A DNA stretch of 64,000 bases, taken from NCBI GenBank assembly GCA_013368375.1, contig JAACJP010000006.1:682001-746000 (forward strand), given 5' to 3'. Under the pieces are notes generated by a model, which did not search any database, was not told where the DNA came from, and saw only the letters and a program-made list of their open reading frames with translations. The stretch is from Tricholomella constricta. Taxonomy: Eukaryota > Basidiomycota > Agaricomycetes > Agaricales > Lyophyllaceae. Positions 33,013 through 45,075 of this stretch are shown piece by piece; position 1 is the stretch's first letter; the number at the start of each line of letters is the position of its first letter. A program made the translations under genes and the position numbers.

Positions 33013-35280
33013 GCGCGTGTATGTACACGTTCCCAATGCTGTCCAATCCTCGTGGCTCAGGGTGCGGGCACGAGGTCGGGCGACCAACGTCGGGACGTCG
33101 GGAGTCGGGATCAGGCGCGCGCTGGAAGGGGGAAGTAGCGACAGGAAGTTATAAGTATGTACACCGACGCTTGGGGCAGAGCGTCGGGGTCGGGATTGCG
33201 ATTGGTCAGGAGCGGTCGTATGAGTCGGGGAACGGTCGGTGAGCGTCGGAGGGTGCGAACGGGTGTTCCCCTAACATCACCCCCCCTTTCGAATTGCAAC
33301 GACTTGGTGCGGGGTAGCGGTGGCGAAGACAGCCAGGGATAGTGTGAATATGCCACGAACATGGCGGGCAGCGTCAGGGTTGTCGCGGTGGAACTTTCGT
33401 ACCAGATCGGGAGCGGCGACATTTTCGCGAGGTTCCCATGAAGCTTCTTCGTAATCGTAGCCTTTCCACAGGACTTTGTACTGTAGTTTTTTGCGGAAGG
33501 TTCGGCTATCGAGGATCTTTTCAACTTCATAATGGAGTGTGTCGTCAATTATGTCGGGGGGCAGAGGGGGATCAGACCGACGACCTTCGATCGGATCAGC
33601 GATGGCGGGGATGAGCTTCACGACATGGAAGACTGGGTGGATGCGCTTCATGGACTGAGGCAGCAGGAGGCGGTATGCGACCGGACCGACTCGCCTTTGC
33701 ACGACAAAAGGGCCAAGGTAGCGATGCGACAACTTCTTAGATGGTCAGGTCGTAGAAATGTCGGTCGTGTCCAAGTACACCTTGTCGCCAGGCTGGTAGT
33801 CGGGCATTGGGGTGTGTCGCTGGTTGTAATACCGCTCCATGTCGTCTTTTGCCTTTGCAAGCGCCACCTTGGCTTCCTCCTGCGCCTCCTTCATGCGTTC
33901 CACGAACTCGTCAGCGGACTCGTCCTTGGAGACGCCCCGACGCGGCTCAAAGCCCATGCGCGGATGCCGACCAGTGTCGAGCAGGAAGGGGGTCTGCTGC
34001 GTCGCCGAATGTACATGGTTATTGTAGCTGAATTCGGCATCGGGCAGGAGGTCCTCCCAGTCGTTCTGGCGCTCATTGCAGAAGACTTGCAAGAACTGTT
34101 CCAGCTCCTGGTTGAGCGGTCAGTCTGTCCGTCGGTCTGTGGGTGGTACGCCGTCGAGGCTGACAGCTTGATACCCAGGAGTCTGTACAGTTCGCGCGTG
34201 AACTCAGCGACGAACTGTGGACCTCGATCGGAGACGAATGCATCGGGGAGACCGTGCAGCTTCCAGACGTGGCGGCGGTAGAGGTTCGCAGCTCCCAGAG
34301 CCGAACAGGTTGTGTGCGACGCGATGAAATGCGCGCGCTTTCCGACTGAATCCATGATTGCGTCGTGGCCGTTGGACTCTGGGAGTTTGGTGATGAACCG
34401 ACACAACGTTCCATCGGCCTTCGGCGATCGGGAGCGGCTGCAACTGTCCAACTGGGAGTTCGCGACGTGGCTTGGTGCGCAGGCACATATCGCAGGTGCG
34501 GATGTAAGACCCAATGAAACGCGACACCTGGGGCCACCAGTAGTTACGTGACTCCAATTCAAGCGTCTTCCAGCGACCGGGGTGACCCGCGACCTTGGAG
34601 TCGTGCTGCTGCTCCACAATGCGTCGGCGGAGGTCTGGGACGTTTGGGACATAGATCCGTCCACGGAACGTGAGCAGACCGCCTTCCTCTCCCCACTTGC
34701 CAAAGCGTAGGGAGCAACCGGTGATCTTGGATGCCTTGACCAGTTGCGCCGCTTTTGCGACCGCATCCTCCTGTGCTCCGTCGCGATTGCCCTTGCAGAT
34801 CGCTTTCAGCACATCGTCCTCCTCTCCGACCAGCACAAGACCTTCGGTCGCGTGAACGGCAAAGAACTCGGGCTTGAGTAGTACGATGTCGGCGTTGTCA
34901 GCGCTTCCGTCGCCGTGGTCGGAGCAACACGATAATGTGTCGGGCTTGCCCATGCTACGGCCAGGATGGTGAGGGCAAAGTCGAAGGTGGCGAGGTAGAG
35001 CGACCATCGGGCTTGATGCCGATTGAGTTTCTTCGCAGTGAGGAAGTACTCGAGGTTCTTGTGGTCGGTCCAGATCTCCACTTTGTGCTTTGCGTCTTCT
35101 ACGAAGTGTTGCCACTCCTCCAGAGACCGGATGATCGCCAGCATCTCCTTGTCGTGGATCTCGTAATTCTGCTCAACCACGTTTAAGCTCTTCGAGTAGA
35201 ACACAACTGGGTGCCATTTGCCGTTGGTCAGTGACTCTTGCGACAGGACCGCGCCCGTTGCGAAGTCGGACGAGTCGGCT
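33013..35280 (-). mobile_element. Chromovirus (Ty3/gypsy) 3' half, minus-strand arm
   Basis: From 35280 leftward: RNase H (ADSSDFATGAVLSQ, HDKEMLAIIRSLEEWQHFV, WTDHKNLEYF), integrase zinc domain (GHPGRWKTLE..YWWPQVSRFIGSYIRTCDMC), integrase core in shifted frames (GLPDAFVSDRGPQFVAEF, ASTAYHPQTDGQTD), C-terminal domain and chromodomain (33277-33732), purine tract, then LTR 33013-33279 cut at its far end by the LTR copy. No gag or RT is present in this copy. It is inverted relative to 37860-40035. Confidence 0.88.
33277..33732 (-). pseudogene. Integrase C-terminus with chromodomain (minus arm)
   Basis: HRYLGPFVVQRRVGPVAYRL, then YEVEKILDSRTFRKKLQYKV LWKGYDYEEASWEP: a chromodomain with its aromatic residues (Y, W, Y/W). 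This domain marks the chromovirus branch and in related elements directs integration to marked chromatin. The stop is at the polypurine tract and LTR start TGATGTTAGG (33279). Confidence 0.85.
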
Positions 35281-35423
35281 CCGAAACACGCGGCTACACG
35301 CGACTGTCCAATGCGCGCTTGCTCCGATCGCCCGCCCAGTCCCGTTTCGAGATGTCCGAATTTGGTGACATGCCGCAATGACCGTCCTCTCCCTTCCTCT
35401 CGACGGAGGAGCGGTTAGCGAAC

Positions 35424-36541
35424 ATGGAAGCCACAATTTCGGCTCTCTCCGCCTCCAACACCTCCAACTCGGCCTCTATGGACCGCCTCTCCGCTCTTTT
35501 CGAAGCTTTCATGTCGGGGACACCCCCCAATCCCACCCCCGCTGCTCCCGAAGCAGACACGACCCCTCCGCTGCGTGTCACGACCACTCCGACACCAGGC
35601 TCTCCGTGATCGGGATTGCTTCACCTGCAACCGTCACCACCCCCCATTTACGACGGCGCCTGATCGGGCGGTCGCACGTTCTTGAACGCGTGCAAACTCT
35701 ACTTCTCCCTGTGCGGGGGAAGTTTCGCCGACGACAACGCTCGAATCTCGTACATGCAGCATGGGCCAGCAGCCGACTTCGTCAGTCGGGTGTTCTAGTT
35801 CGGAACCACCAAGGATGTCTTTCCCACCTGGAAGGACTTCGAAGACACCTTCCGCAGCGAGTTCTTCCTGTTGGATGAAGTCGCCAACGCCGCCCTCACA
35901 CTAGAGTCGACGGCGTACTTCCAGAACAGTCGGTCGATCGACAAGTACATCGACTCGTTCCGATCCCTGTGGGTCAAGGCGGGCTACCCCGACGGGCGCC
36001 ACCTGGTCCTCAAATTCCGCCGAGGGATGGACCCCAAGCTCTCGAGGCGACTCGGAAGCATCACCACGGGTCGCCTGCACGACAACAAGATCGAGGAATG
36101 GCTGAGGACCGCCCGTTCTCAAGATTTCATCATGAGGACAGAGGACGACTTCCACCGTCAGGTGATTCCGACGAAGGCAGCCGCCCAACCACTGCCGCAG
36201 CTGTACGATGGGTGTTCGCTCCTGCCCCCACTCCCGCTCCCGCTCCCCCTGTCCCTTGCGCTCCCACCGCACCGGCCCCTAGGCCGCTCCCCCAGAGCAT
36301 TCCGATGGACGTAGATCGGATGCGCGATCGAGTCGCGCCGGCCGACGACCACTGTTTCCGGTGCAAGAAGAAGGGTCACTTCTCTCGTGACTGCCCCTTG
36401 CGCTGGGACGTGCGCCACATGCTCGATGACAAGCTGGAGGTGCTTATCATGGAGCGTCTAGCTTGCAAAGACGCAGTCTCCGCCGACCAGACTCCATCGT
36501 CGGCCGACGCAGGCCCCTCCGACGCGGAGGAGGGTTTTTAA
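35424..36541 (+). pseudogene. Chromovirus gag (plus-strand copy)
   Basis: Starts MEATISALSASNTSNSASMD (35424), stops at 35609, and resumes in other frames: TAYFQNSRSIDKYIDSFRSL, GRHLVLKFRRGMDPKLSRRL (35871-36200), and at 36305-36541 CFRCKKKGHFSRDC, a CX2CX4HX4C knuckle. At least two frame changes. Confidence 0.8.
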
Positions 36542-36934
36542 TCGCACAACAGGTGGAACGTACGCCCCCGTTGTCTAGTCGTAATCCGACACCTGCAAGG
36601 ACAAGGTCAAAGCCGATCGGCGCGCACACACCAAAGTGCGCGCAGCGATCCGCGCCTGTCGAGCTGACGGTATCCCGGTGACTGAGCCCGATCTGCGAGC
36701 TCCGACCAACCCGTACATTGAGGACGACTCTGATGACGACGAGTTCCTCCCTACACTCCGATCCTGGAGGAACCCGACCCAGAGTCCGACGACTTCCTGG
36801 TAGAAACCTTCCTGAACGGCGATCACATCTTGGCGACCATGATCCATCCGACCCCAACCGCCGAGCATATTTAGGCCAGCCAAACAACATCGCAGCAACT
36901 TGCGGAGGCGCATGCTGCTAACTCTGTACCCAAA

Positions 36935-37843
36935 ATGTTCCGCGACGCCGTACCGACCCACCTCCACGACTTTGAAGATGTGTTCTCCAAAGTCGCGTTT
37001 GATGAGCTCCCAGAGCGCAAGCAATGGGACCATGCCATCGAACTGGAGCCGGGCACATCACTGACGGGCACAAATCCGACCATCCAAGTCGCCCATGGCG
37101 TCGCCGGTCTTCTTCATCAAGAAGAAGGACAGGTCGCTCCGACTGGTTCAGGACTATCGGATGCTCAATGCGCTCACGGTGAAGAACCGATACCTGCTGC
37201 CCCTTATTAGCGAACTGGTGAATAACTTTGCGGCACGCGGTACTTCACCAAGTTGGACGTCCGATGGGGGTACAACAACGTTCGGATCAAGGAAGGCGAC
37301 GAATGAAAGGCAGCGTTTCAGACGAACCGCGGCCTCATGAACAGCCCCGCCACATTTCAGACCATGATGAATGATATCTTCTGCGACCTGATTGCCGAAG
37401 GTGTTGTCTGCGTGTACCTCGATGACATCTTGATTTATACCAAGACTCTAGAGGAACACCGTCGGGTCGCACAACTGGTACTGGACCGACTCCGCGAACA
37501 TCAGTTGTTCTTAAAGCCCGAGAAGTGCGAATTTGAACAGACCAAGATCGAGTATCTTGGGCTGATCATTTTGCAAGGGCAAGCGGAGATGGACCCGGTT
37601 AAAGTCACTGGAGTGTTGGAATGGCCGGCGCCGAAGAACAAGAAGGAGGTGCAAGTGTTCCTAGGCTTCACCAATTTCTACCGACGGTTCATTCAGGACT
37701 TCTCGCACCACGCCAGACCCCTGTTTGACCTGACTGGCAAAGAAGTTGCCTGGCAATGGGGAGAGTCGGAGCAGTCGGCCTTTGCCCTTCTGAAGTCTGC
37801 GATCACGTCGGGGCCAGTCCTCATGTTCCCCGAAGATGACTGA
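36935..37843 (+). pseudogene. Chromovirus reverse transcriptase (plus-strand copy)
   Basis: [37 protein letters not shown], then [21 protein letters not shown] followed by a TGA at the TGG position, and [10 protein letters not shown] with the usual intervening FEP..FFG residues missing. 37337-37843 is clean: CVYLDDILIYTKTLEEHR (catalytic Y-L-D-D) and VQVFLGFTNFYRRFI. A protease was not recognised between 36541 and 36900. Confidence 0.86.
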
Positions 37844-37859
37844 CCGTACCGCATTGAAG

Positions 37860-39140
37860 CCGACTCGTCGACTTCGCAACGGGCGCAGTCCTGTCGCAAG
37901 AGTCACCGACCAACGGCAAATGGCACCCAGTCATGTTCTACTCGAAGAGCTTAAACGTGGTCGAGCGGAATTACGAGATCCACGACAAGGAGATGCTGGC
38001 GATCATCCGGTCTCTGGAGGAGTGGCAACACTTCGTAGAAGGCGCAAAGCACAAAGTGGAGATCTGGACCGACCACAAGAACCTCGAGTACTTCCTCACT
38101 GCGAAGAAACTCAATCGGCATCAAGCCCGATGGTCGCTCTACCTCGCCACCTTCGACTTTACCCTCACCATCCTGGCCGTAGCATGGGCAAGCCCGACAC
38201 ATTATCGTGTTGCTCCGACCACGGCGACGGAAGCGCTGACAACGCCGACATCGTACTACTCAAGCCCGAGTTCTTTGCCGTTCACGCGACCGAAGGTCTT
38301 GTGCTGGTCGGAGAGGAGGACGATGTGCTGAAAGCGATCTGCAAGGGCAATCGCGACGGAGCACAGGAGGATGCGGTCGCAAAAGCGGCGCAACTGGTCA
38401 AGGCATCCAAGATCACCGGTTGCTCCCTACGCTTTGGCAAGTGGGGAGAGGAAGGCGGTCTGCTCACGTTCCGTGGACGGATCTATGTCCCAAACGTCCC
38501 AGACCTCCGCCGACACATTGTGGAGCAGCAGCACGTCTCCAAGGTCGCGGGTCACCCCGGTCGCTGGAAGACGCTTGAATTGGTGTCACGTAACTACTGG
38601 TGGCCCCAGGTGTCGCGTTTCATTGGGTCTTACACCCGCACCTGCGATATATGCCTGCGCACCAAGCCACGTCGTTAACTCCTGGTTGGACAGTTGCAGC
38701 CGCTCCCGATCGCCGAAGGCCGATGGAATGTCGTGTCGGTGGACTTCATCACCGAACTCCCAGAGTCCAACGGCCACGACGCAATCATGAACATCGTGGA
38801 TTCGGTCAGAAAGCGCGCGCAGTCAGCCTCGACGGCGTACCACCCACAGACCGAAGGACAGACTGAGCGCATCAACCAGGAGCTGGAACAGTTCTTGCGG
38901 GTCTTTTGCAATGAGCGCCAGAATAATTGGGAGGACCTCCTGCCCGACGCCGAATTCAGTTACAACAACCATGTACATTCGGCGATGCAGCAGACCCCCT
39001 TCCTGCTTGACACTGGTCGGCATCCACGCATGGGCTTTGAGCCGCGTCGGATCGCTTCCAAGAACGAGTCAGCCAACAAGTTTGTGGAGCGCATGAAGGA
39101 AGCACAGGAGGAAGCCAAGGCCACCTCCGCATGTCGATAA
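37860..39140 (+). pseudogene. Chromovirus RNase H and integrase (plus-strand copy), integrase core deleted
   Basis: RNase H (37900-38170, EIHDKEMLAIIRSLEEWQHF), integrase zinc domain (RFIGSYTRTCDICLRTKPRR then stop), core start VVSVDFITELPESNGHDAIM. The core then jumps from SVRKRA to SASTAYHPQTEGQTERIN: about 150 bp present in the minus arm, including SDRGPQF with a catalytic Asp, are gone. The frame ends at 39140 where foreign sequence is inserted. Confidence 0.85.
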
Positions 39141-39228
39141 AATGTCATCGACCCGCGGAAGGGGGTAGTTGTCGCGGATGGTGTTACCGTTTAGCTCCCA
39201 ATAATTGTTGACCCATCGTGGGGGAACG
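39123..39228 (-). other. Antisense fragment of another gypsy RT used as filler
   Basis: About 105 bp absent from the minus-arm copy. On the minus strand it reads WVNNYWELNGNTIRDNYPL and PRVDDILSTCG, the conserved RT palm entry of a different Ty3/gypsy family (WxxDYRxLNxxTxxxxYPLP). Confidence 0.72.
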
Positions 39229-39239
39229 GCCAAAGGCGA

Positions 39240-39791
39240 CATGGAGCGGTATTACAACCAACGCCCAACTACCAGCCTGGCGACAAGGTGTACTTGGACG
39301 CAACCGACATTTCTATGACTCGACCGTCTAAGAAGTTGTCGCATCGCTACCTTGGCCCTTTTGTCGTGCAAAGGCGAGTCGGTCCGCTCGCATACCGCCT
39401 CCTGCTGCCTCAGTCCATGAAGCGCATCCACCCAGTCTTCCACATCGTGGAGCTCATCCCCGCCATCGCTGATCCGATCGAAGGTCGTCGGTCCAATCCC
39501 CCTCCGCCCCCTGACATAATCGACAATGAACCCCATTACGAAGTTGAAAAGATCCTCGATAGCCGAACCTTCCGCAAAAAACTACAGTACAAGGTCCTGT
39601 GGAAGGGCTATGGTTATGAAGAAGCTTCTTGGGAACCTCGCAAAAATGTTGCCGCCCCCAATCTGGTACGAAAGTTCCACCGCGACAACCCCGATGCTGC
39701 CCGCCACATTCGTGGCATATTCACACTATCCCCGGCTGTCTTCACCACCGCTACCCCGCACCGAGTCGTTGCGATTCAAAAGGGGGGGTGA
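39240..39791 (+). pseudogene. Integrase C-terminus with chromodomain (plus-strand copy)
   Basis: From MYLDATDIS (39288): HRYLGPFVVQRRVGPLAYRL and YEVEKILDSRTFRKKLQYKV LWKGYGYEEASWEP, a chromodomain. Intact to its stop at the LTR start (TGATGTCAGG, 39789) after the purine tract AAAAGGGGGGG. Confidence 0.86.
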
Positions 39792-40140
39792 TGTCAGGGG
39801 AACACCTGTTCATGCCCTTCGACGCTCACCGACCGACCCCCAACCCACGTGATCGTTACCGACCGATTGCGATCCCAACCTCGACACTCCGACCCAAGTG
39901 TTGGTGTACATACTTATACCTTCCTGTCATTACTCCTCCTTCCAGTGCATGCCCGATCCCGACGCCCGACATCCCGACCTCGTGCTCGCACCCTGAGCCA
40001 TGAGGATCGGACAGCGTCGAGAACGTGTACGTACATGCGCCGCTGACCATCCGATATCATGTACGTACCATACACCCCAGAGGACCGGCCCTCACGTACC
40101 ATACTCACATATAGTTGTCCTCCTGGATTCCCCTCTGCCA
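39789..40140 (+). repeat. Chromovirus 3' LTR (plus-strand copy)
   Basis: Begins TGATGTCAGGGG. 39789-40036 matches 33013-33279 in inverted orientation. Beyond it there is no second copy to fix the end; GGATTCCCCTCTGCCAG occurs twice (near 40126 and 40185), so the end is approximate. Confidence 0.7.
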
Positions 40141-40254
40141 GGTAGGCCATACTTACGTTCTCTCTATTGTACATAATATAACATTGGATTCCCCTCTGCC
40201 AGTATGACTAAGCTCTGCTCGAAGGTCGCCCTAACAGAAACACCAATAAGAACA

Positions 40255-40950
40255 AGACCCCTGTACCATACATCAAGGATGGGAAGGCATACATTGCCTA
40301 CGTCGAAGCTCCGACATCACCGAAGCTGATTCTCCCAAACCCAAATTCGCAGGATTAGCATCCTCACAACCACCCACCAGCAGTACAGTATCTATCAGCG
40401 AAACCGCATGGATTGCGGTAGAGGGAGGACTCAAAGCATCCGTGGCTTGGACCATATGCTCGAAGCCGGTAAACGAGTCCGCTTACACTAGCATAGCGCC
40501 ACTTCAATAGAAAGGGAGAACACCAATATCGCTCAAAGGAAACCCTTTCTATGTAGATTCTGGCGCCACCATTCACATTTCCCCTGACATGAATGACTTC
40601 ATGACTCTAGAGCCCATCACATCCTGATCTATCACCGGCGTCGGCAGATCCTCGATCGCAGTGCTTGGCATAGGCAAGATACGCCTACACATTGCAAAAG
40701 GTGCATCCATAATCCTAGGAGACGCACTCTATGTCCCAAACTCCTCCGTACGTCTCATTTCCATCAGCGCTATGACCACGCATGCTGGAACCGTCGCGCG
40801 CTTCGACGACAAGGAGGTGAAGATCTACGACAAGTCCACACCATTATATGGCGCGGTTGGATGTGCAGAAGAAATACGGGATGGAGAAAGGTATTACCAA
40901 GTTGATGGCGCAGAATTAGTTAAGCCGCATTGGATTTCTATAGACACTTG
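40255..40950 (+). pseudogene. Second copia family, protease fragment
   Basis: Near 40550 one frame reads YVDSGATIHISPDMNDF, the copia protease active site, then after one stop SITGVGRSSIAVLGIGKIRL and ILGDALYVPNSSVRLISISA. 40661-40951 is open to WISIDT. It is unlike the first copia element in sequence. No integrase or RT follows. Confidence 0.7.
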
Positions 40951-40954
40951 AACC

Positions 40955-41705
40955 TTCTAGGCAATATATGGATGGCCACAAGTGAGAGGATATTGTTGGA
41001 TATTGCCAGAAGGTTTTCCTGCCACGATAGAAGGAGCTCAAGCTAGATATGCATGTTTGGACAGTGGATGGGACAGAGGAGGACCCTGGTGAGTGACCAC
41101 AACCACAACAACTTGTTGTCTGGTTCCACAACCAATCCATATTCTATGCCAATGATCGCTGGAAAAAGCACTGGGTCCACACTTCCGAAAATCCTTGATG
41201 ATTGCCGACTTTGTTTCTGCAGACTACGGATGGTTGCAATCTCCTGGAAAGGAATCAGCTCGTGTTGCTTTCAAGGCAGAAAAAACACAAGACAGGTACT
41301 TCATAAATACTGAAATCCCTTCTCCAGCTCGAGGTCGCAATGAACATTGTCCAAAAACACTACCCCCATGATAAGCACATCTTTGTGTTTGATAATGTGA
41401 CTACTCATGCAAAATGACTGATCACTGCCCCCACAGCTACCAGATGACAAAAAGTTCTTCCACAAAGTTTGATGTGGAGGTCACGGTGACGGTCGATGGA
41501 AAAATTCAGTATGCTTAGAAAGGGGAGCCACTGAAACACACCATTCAGATGAGTCCTGGTTACTTCCCTGATGGCCAGCCACATGTTTTTCACAACACAC
41601 CAAGCACCTCAGTCCTGGGCACCTTCAAAGGTACAACAAAGATTTTGCAGGAACGAGGACTTACCAAGGAGGCGAAACTGAATGGATCCTGCAAAAATTT
41701 TAAAT
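40955..41705 (+). pseudogene. DDE-type transposase relic
   Basis: Fragments on the plus strand: ALGPHFRKSLMIADFVSADY GWL..GKESARVAFKAEKTQDRYF, HIFVFDNVTTH-like residues near 41385, and QMSPGYFPDGQPHVF..LGTFKGTTKILQERGL. The order matches a DDE transposase common in Agaricomycetes as I recall it. Several stops. Confidence 0.45.
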
Positions 41706-42030
41706 GCCCAGCGCTTCCACCACCTTTGCCATTGCCACCACGACCGGCATCGCCCCCACCACCACTGTCGTGTCGCCCCCACCACAACACCTGTATGCCA
41801 TTCACTGTCATCACCACCACCTCCACTGTGTCCATCGTCGCCCAACCATCATCGTCACCACCTCCCAACCCCAGCTCCATTGCCCACCGTCTCCCTATTG
41901 TTGTCACCGGCACCATCGGCACCACCTCTCCCAGCTCCGTTGCCCATTGTCGGCCCCACATCCTTCCTCTCTGTCATGTATGCAATGTATTGTATATAGT
42001 CATGCATACAATGTATTGTATATAGTAATG
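41705..42030 (+). repeat. CCACCA-rich tract and a short tandem repeat
   Basis: 41705-41960 is CAC/CCA-rich low complexity. 41975-42025 has two copies of AATGTATTGTATATAGT spaced 26 bp apart. Confidence 0.6.
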
Positions 42031-42189
42031 CAGTGATTTTAATTGGCCCAATACCTTGTGCGCAAGTTATAGTGTCTGCCAACATCTCGATATTTCACTG
42101 CTCGCTGCACATCCACTCTCCTATTTGTGCTGTGGTCGCCTGTGCTCATGGACAATCTAGGTTGGTGCTTCCTACTGTTTGCGGAGGGT

Positions 42190-43740
42190 GCATCTGGCAA
42201 GGCAGGCAATGAATTACTGCTTGTTCCTCCAGTGTTCTATGATGACTGCCTTGGCATGATAGTTCCATGCAGGTCACTGCTGTAGAATGCCTTGGGGAAC
42301 TATTTGTCAGCTAAGGATCATAAGGCTAGCACAAGCAGAAATCATACCAAAGACAGTTCTCAATAGTTTCAGTGTACACACCCCATTTGGTGTATGAGAA
42401 ATTGAATTCATCTGCATGACATCTCTTCTTGAATTGCATGCAGATCAATATGTTGAGGTCACGATCATGGTGCTGCTGGCTGATGCAGTTAGTGCATACA
42501 AACAGGTTACTTCCAGTGGTTCCAAGCCTATTGGGTGCATCTTTGTCTTCAGAATGATGACCAACATTCTTTGTCCATGGCCAGTACATCCCGCGTGCAA
42601 GAGTAACCAAGGTATCCGCAGCCTGGCCAGGAAGCAATTGATCAGACCTGCTGATATGCAAAATAGAAAAACGCACATAAGCATTTTCAAATAGGTCTTT
42701 AATATCCTGATCTGTATCTCCATCTATACCAGTATAAAGGGTGTATGCATCACCAGCATGGCCACCTTGCGGGACCCGGGAACCAATAGCCCGCATTTGC
42801 CCATACTTCTAACATTCAAAAGAACAGCCTTGTTTAAGTGCCTTGAGTTTGATGGCATTCTTGTGGTGCTGCATCAGCCGTCCCAAGGTCTGGCTTGCTA
42901 CAGCTTGGAACTGAATAGCACCAACCTATAAAATTATTCAGTCAAGTTATACATCTGTATACAGAGTGATAGACATACTATTTGATCTGTGTCAGCATCT
43001 ATAAGTAAAACAACATCCCATTTGCATGTGCTATGTACAGCAGGGCGGTGAGCAATTTTTTTCAAGTCCAGCTCTTCTGGAGTATAAACTCCTGCTTCCT
43101 TCATAAGTACTTGTCGTTTCTATCAGAGAAAATGAGTGGTGAATTAGAAAGCATAAAGAATGACCATATCATAGCTGGCAGGCAATCACCAGCAGAAGCA
43201 CATGTCAATGCACATCCTTCAAGGTGCGCCACATTGCGCTCAATGACAAAATGAGCTACAGTGCAACAGTCTGCAGGCTTGCCTATGCATCACTTGCAAG
43301 TGTTCCGTAGAATGCTATCTGCACTCTTGTGTTGGACATCAGATGACAAATTGATTTTCATTGTGTTATCGGGCTGGATAAATATTAACTCTTGTTAAAA
43401 GCAAAAAAACTGGTTCACACCTTGCTAGAATTGGAGGACTCTGGAGAGAATTGGCGATGTAGAGCTGGTGAGGGTAAAGTACCAAGAAGCTGATGCTTGG
43501 TTGTATTTTGATGAGCAGTCTTCCTAGCAGGTCGATTGTACTTTGTCAAAGCTTTGGCAGTAGATGCTGGTAGACGGAATGTCATCTTCAAGAGTTGTTT
43601 ATTGTCACTGCACAAGTTTTGTGTCTGTTGCAAAATCAGTGCTAGCCTAGGATGAAGTGGATGCCCCCAGGTAGAAATATTGATGCCACAGATTTCACGA
43701 TGCACTGGCTGGATATTCTAGTTACATGGCTATTAATTGG
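42190..43740 (-). pseudogene. TET/JBP-like 2OG-Fe(II) dioxygenase relic (candidate)
   Basis: Minus-strand blocks: RLALILQQTQNLCSDNKQ (43600s), KEAGVYTPEELDLKKIAHRP and CKWDVVLLIDADTDQIV (43100-42980), VGAIQFQAVASQTLGRLMQH (42900), GGHAGDAYTLYTGIDGDTDQ, GMYWPWTKNVGHHSEDKDAP NRLGTTG, then QQHHDRDLNI with an HxD at 42464-42472, FNFSYTKWGVYTETIENCLW and LHGTIMPRQ (42255-42270). HxD, W and HG..R in this order fit a 2OG-Fe dioxygenase, and I associate the FxYTKWGVY/HGT pattern with fungal TET/JBP proteins. A TAG near 42810 and other stops break it. The family link is from memory. Confidence 0.4.
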
Positions 43741-44560
43741 TCAAATATAGCACACTTATATTAGAACAATGTACATACATAGATGTTTAATCTGATCAGA
43801 CTTGGCTTCAACCATGTATCCTATGCAACTTGAAAATTGGCAAGGTTTATAAAGAGGAAAACAGATGATGGGTTTGACGTTGTAGGAATGATGCAGTTGC
43901 ATGCACCAATAGCATCCATCAGCATCTTCAGATTACATGGTGTATGTTGATCATGGCACTGGCTGATATCCTAGCAAGAGTACATATCAGTTTTGCTTGC
44001 TTGAACTCGTCAAAAATGTTTGCATTCTCGAGAACTATCACTCATTGCATCACCTCTGTAAGTAGCAGCAAGTATACGTAAGACTTGGTCTCTTCTTGCC
44101 TACATTTTCTAGATGCCGTATTTCTCTAAGCTTAAGGCATTTAATATTTTTAACTTTATATAACTGATAAATCCTTTACTAATTGCTAAAATTAAAAACA
44201 TTTTAGAAAGTTACTTACAAGCAACAATGTTCTGAGAGGCAAGGCCTCAGCTTTCATAAATTAACTAAATAGTTGTTTAGTATACACGAAAAGATCAAAA
44301 TGAATTACTATAAATTATTATTAGTTTCTTTATCATGTTTGTTAAGTTTTTTGAAGCTAAAACTTGAAACAAATTATGAATATATCTAAAACTTAGTTAC
44401 AACAACAAAATGTGATTATAAAGGCGTTAAAAACCTATGAAGTAAAAAATATTGACAAATAATAAAATTTATTTTTTTGAAAAAAAAATGTGAGAGTATT
44501 TTAAGTAGAAGAGAAGGGAGAAGAATATAAGAAAGATAGGTCAAGTAGTCTTCAATGGGT
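43741..44560. other. AT-rich stretch without a gene
   Basis: Very AT-rich from 44120 to 44500, with no frame above chance length and no repeat match noticed within the window. Confidence 0.5.
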
Positions 44561-44562
44561 CC

Positions 44563-45075
44563 TTGTATTTATATAGTTTTTATGCATGTTACATTGTAAT
44601 ACAGTTGTTACCTATGCCTAGAACAACAACTATGTCACGTTTATCTATACTGTCCCAGAACGTAAATCGAAACTATGAGTTGGTTTCAAACATTCTGGAA
44701 GAACGCAAGTCGTCATTCGACCACTTAATGATTCAAGAACCCCCACGGAACTTCATACGGCGCACTGTGTCAGCTACCAACCCAGAAGGAGAGGCAGTGG
44801 TCGGTCCACCAATTCATCCAGGCTGGATGGTCATCTTCCGGCGCCCGAAAGGCGAGGATGATAGACCACAAGTTATGACCTATGTGAACAAATAGTTAGC
44901 AGCAATGCGACCCGTGTTTCGCACAGACCTTGCAGATAGATCACAGGGACATCCTGGTGCTCACATTGTGGGGTGAAGACAACACTCCCCTACACTATAT
45001 CAATGTCTATTCAGATCAAAACTCTACAGCTATATGTCAAATACTACGCTACCAAGTCACTCACCATGGTGAAAG
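44563..45075 (+). pseudogene. LINE endonuclease (EEP) fragment
   Basis: SILSQNVNRNYELVSNILEE and LMIQEPPRNFIRR give the N-terminal EEP motifs (QN.N and the catalytic E of IQEP). After a stop at 44893 the translation continues in changed frames with RDILVLTLWGEDNTPLHYIN. It ends near LINE copy C. Which LINE family it belongs to is open. Confidence 0.65.

Noticed and set aside
33532..34281. 249-codon plus frame
   Set aside because: Antisense to the chromovirus integrase/chromodomain in the minus arm, whose protein motifs are unmistakable.
36541..36930. Aspartyl protease of the chromovirus
   Set aside because: No clear D-[ST]-G motif could be read in any frame; left uncalled.
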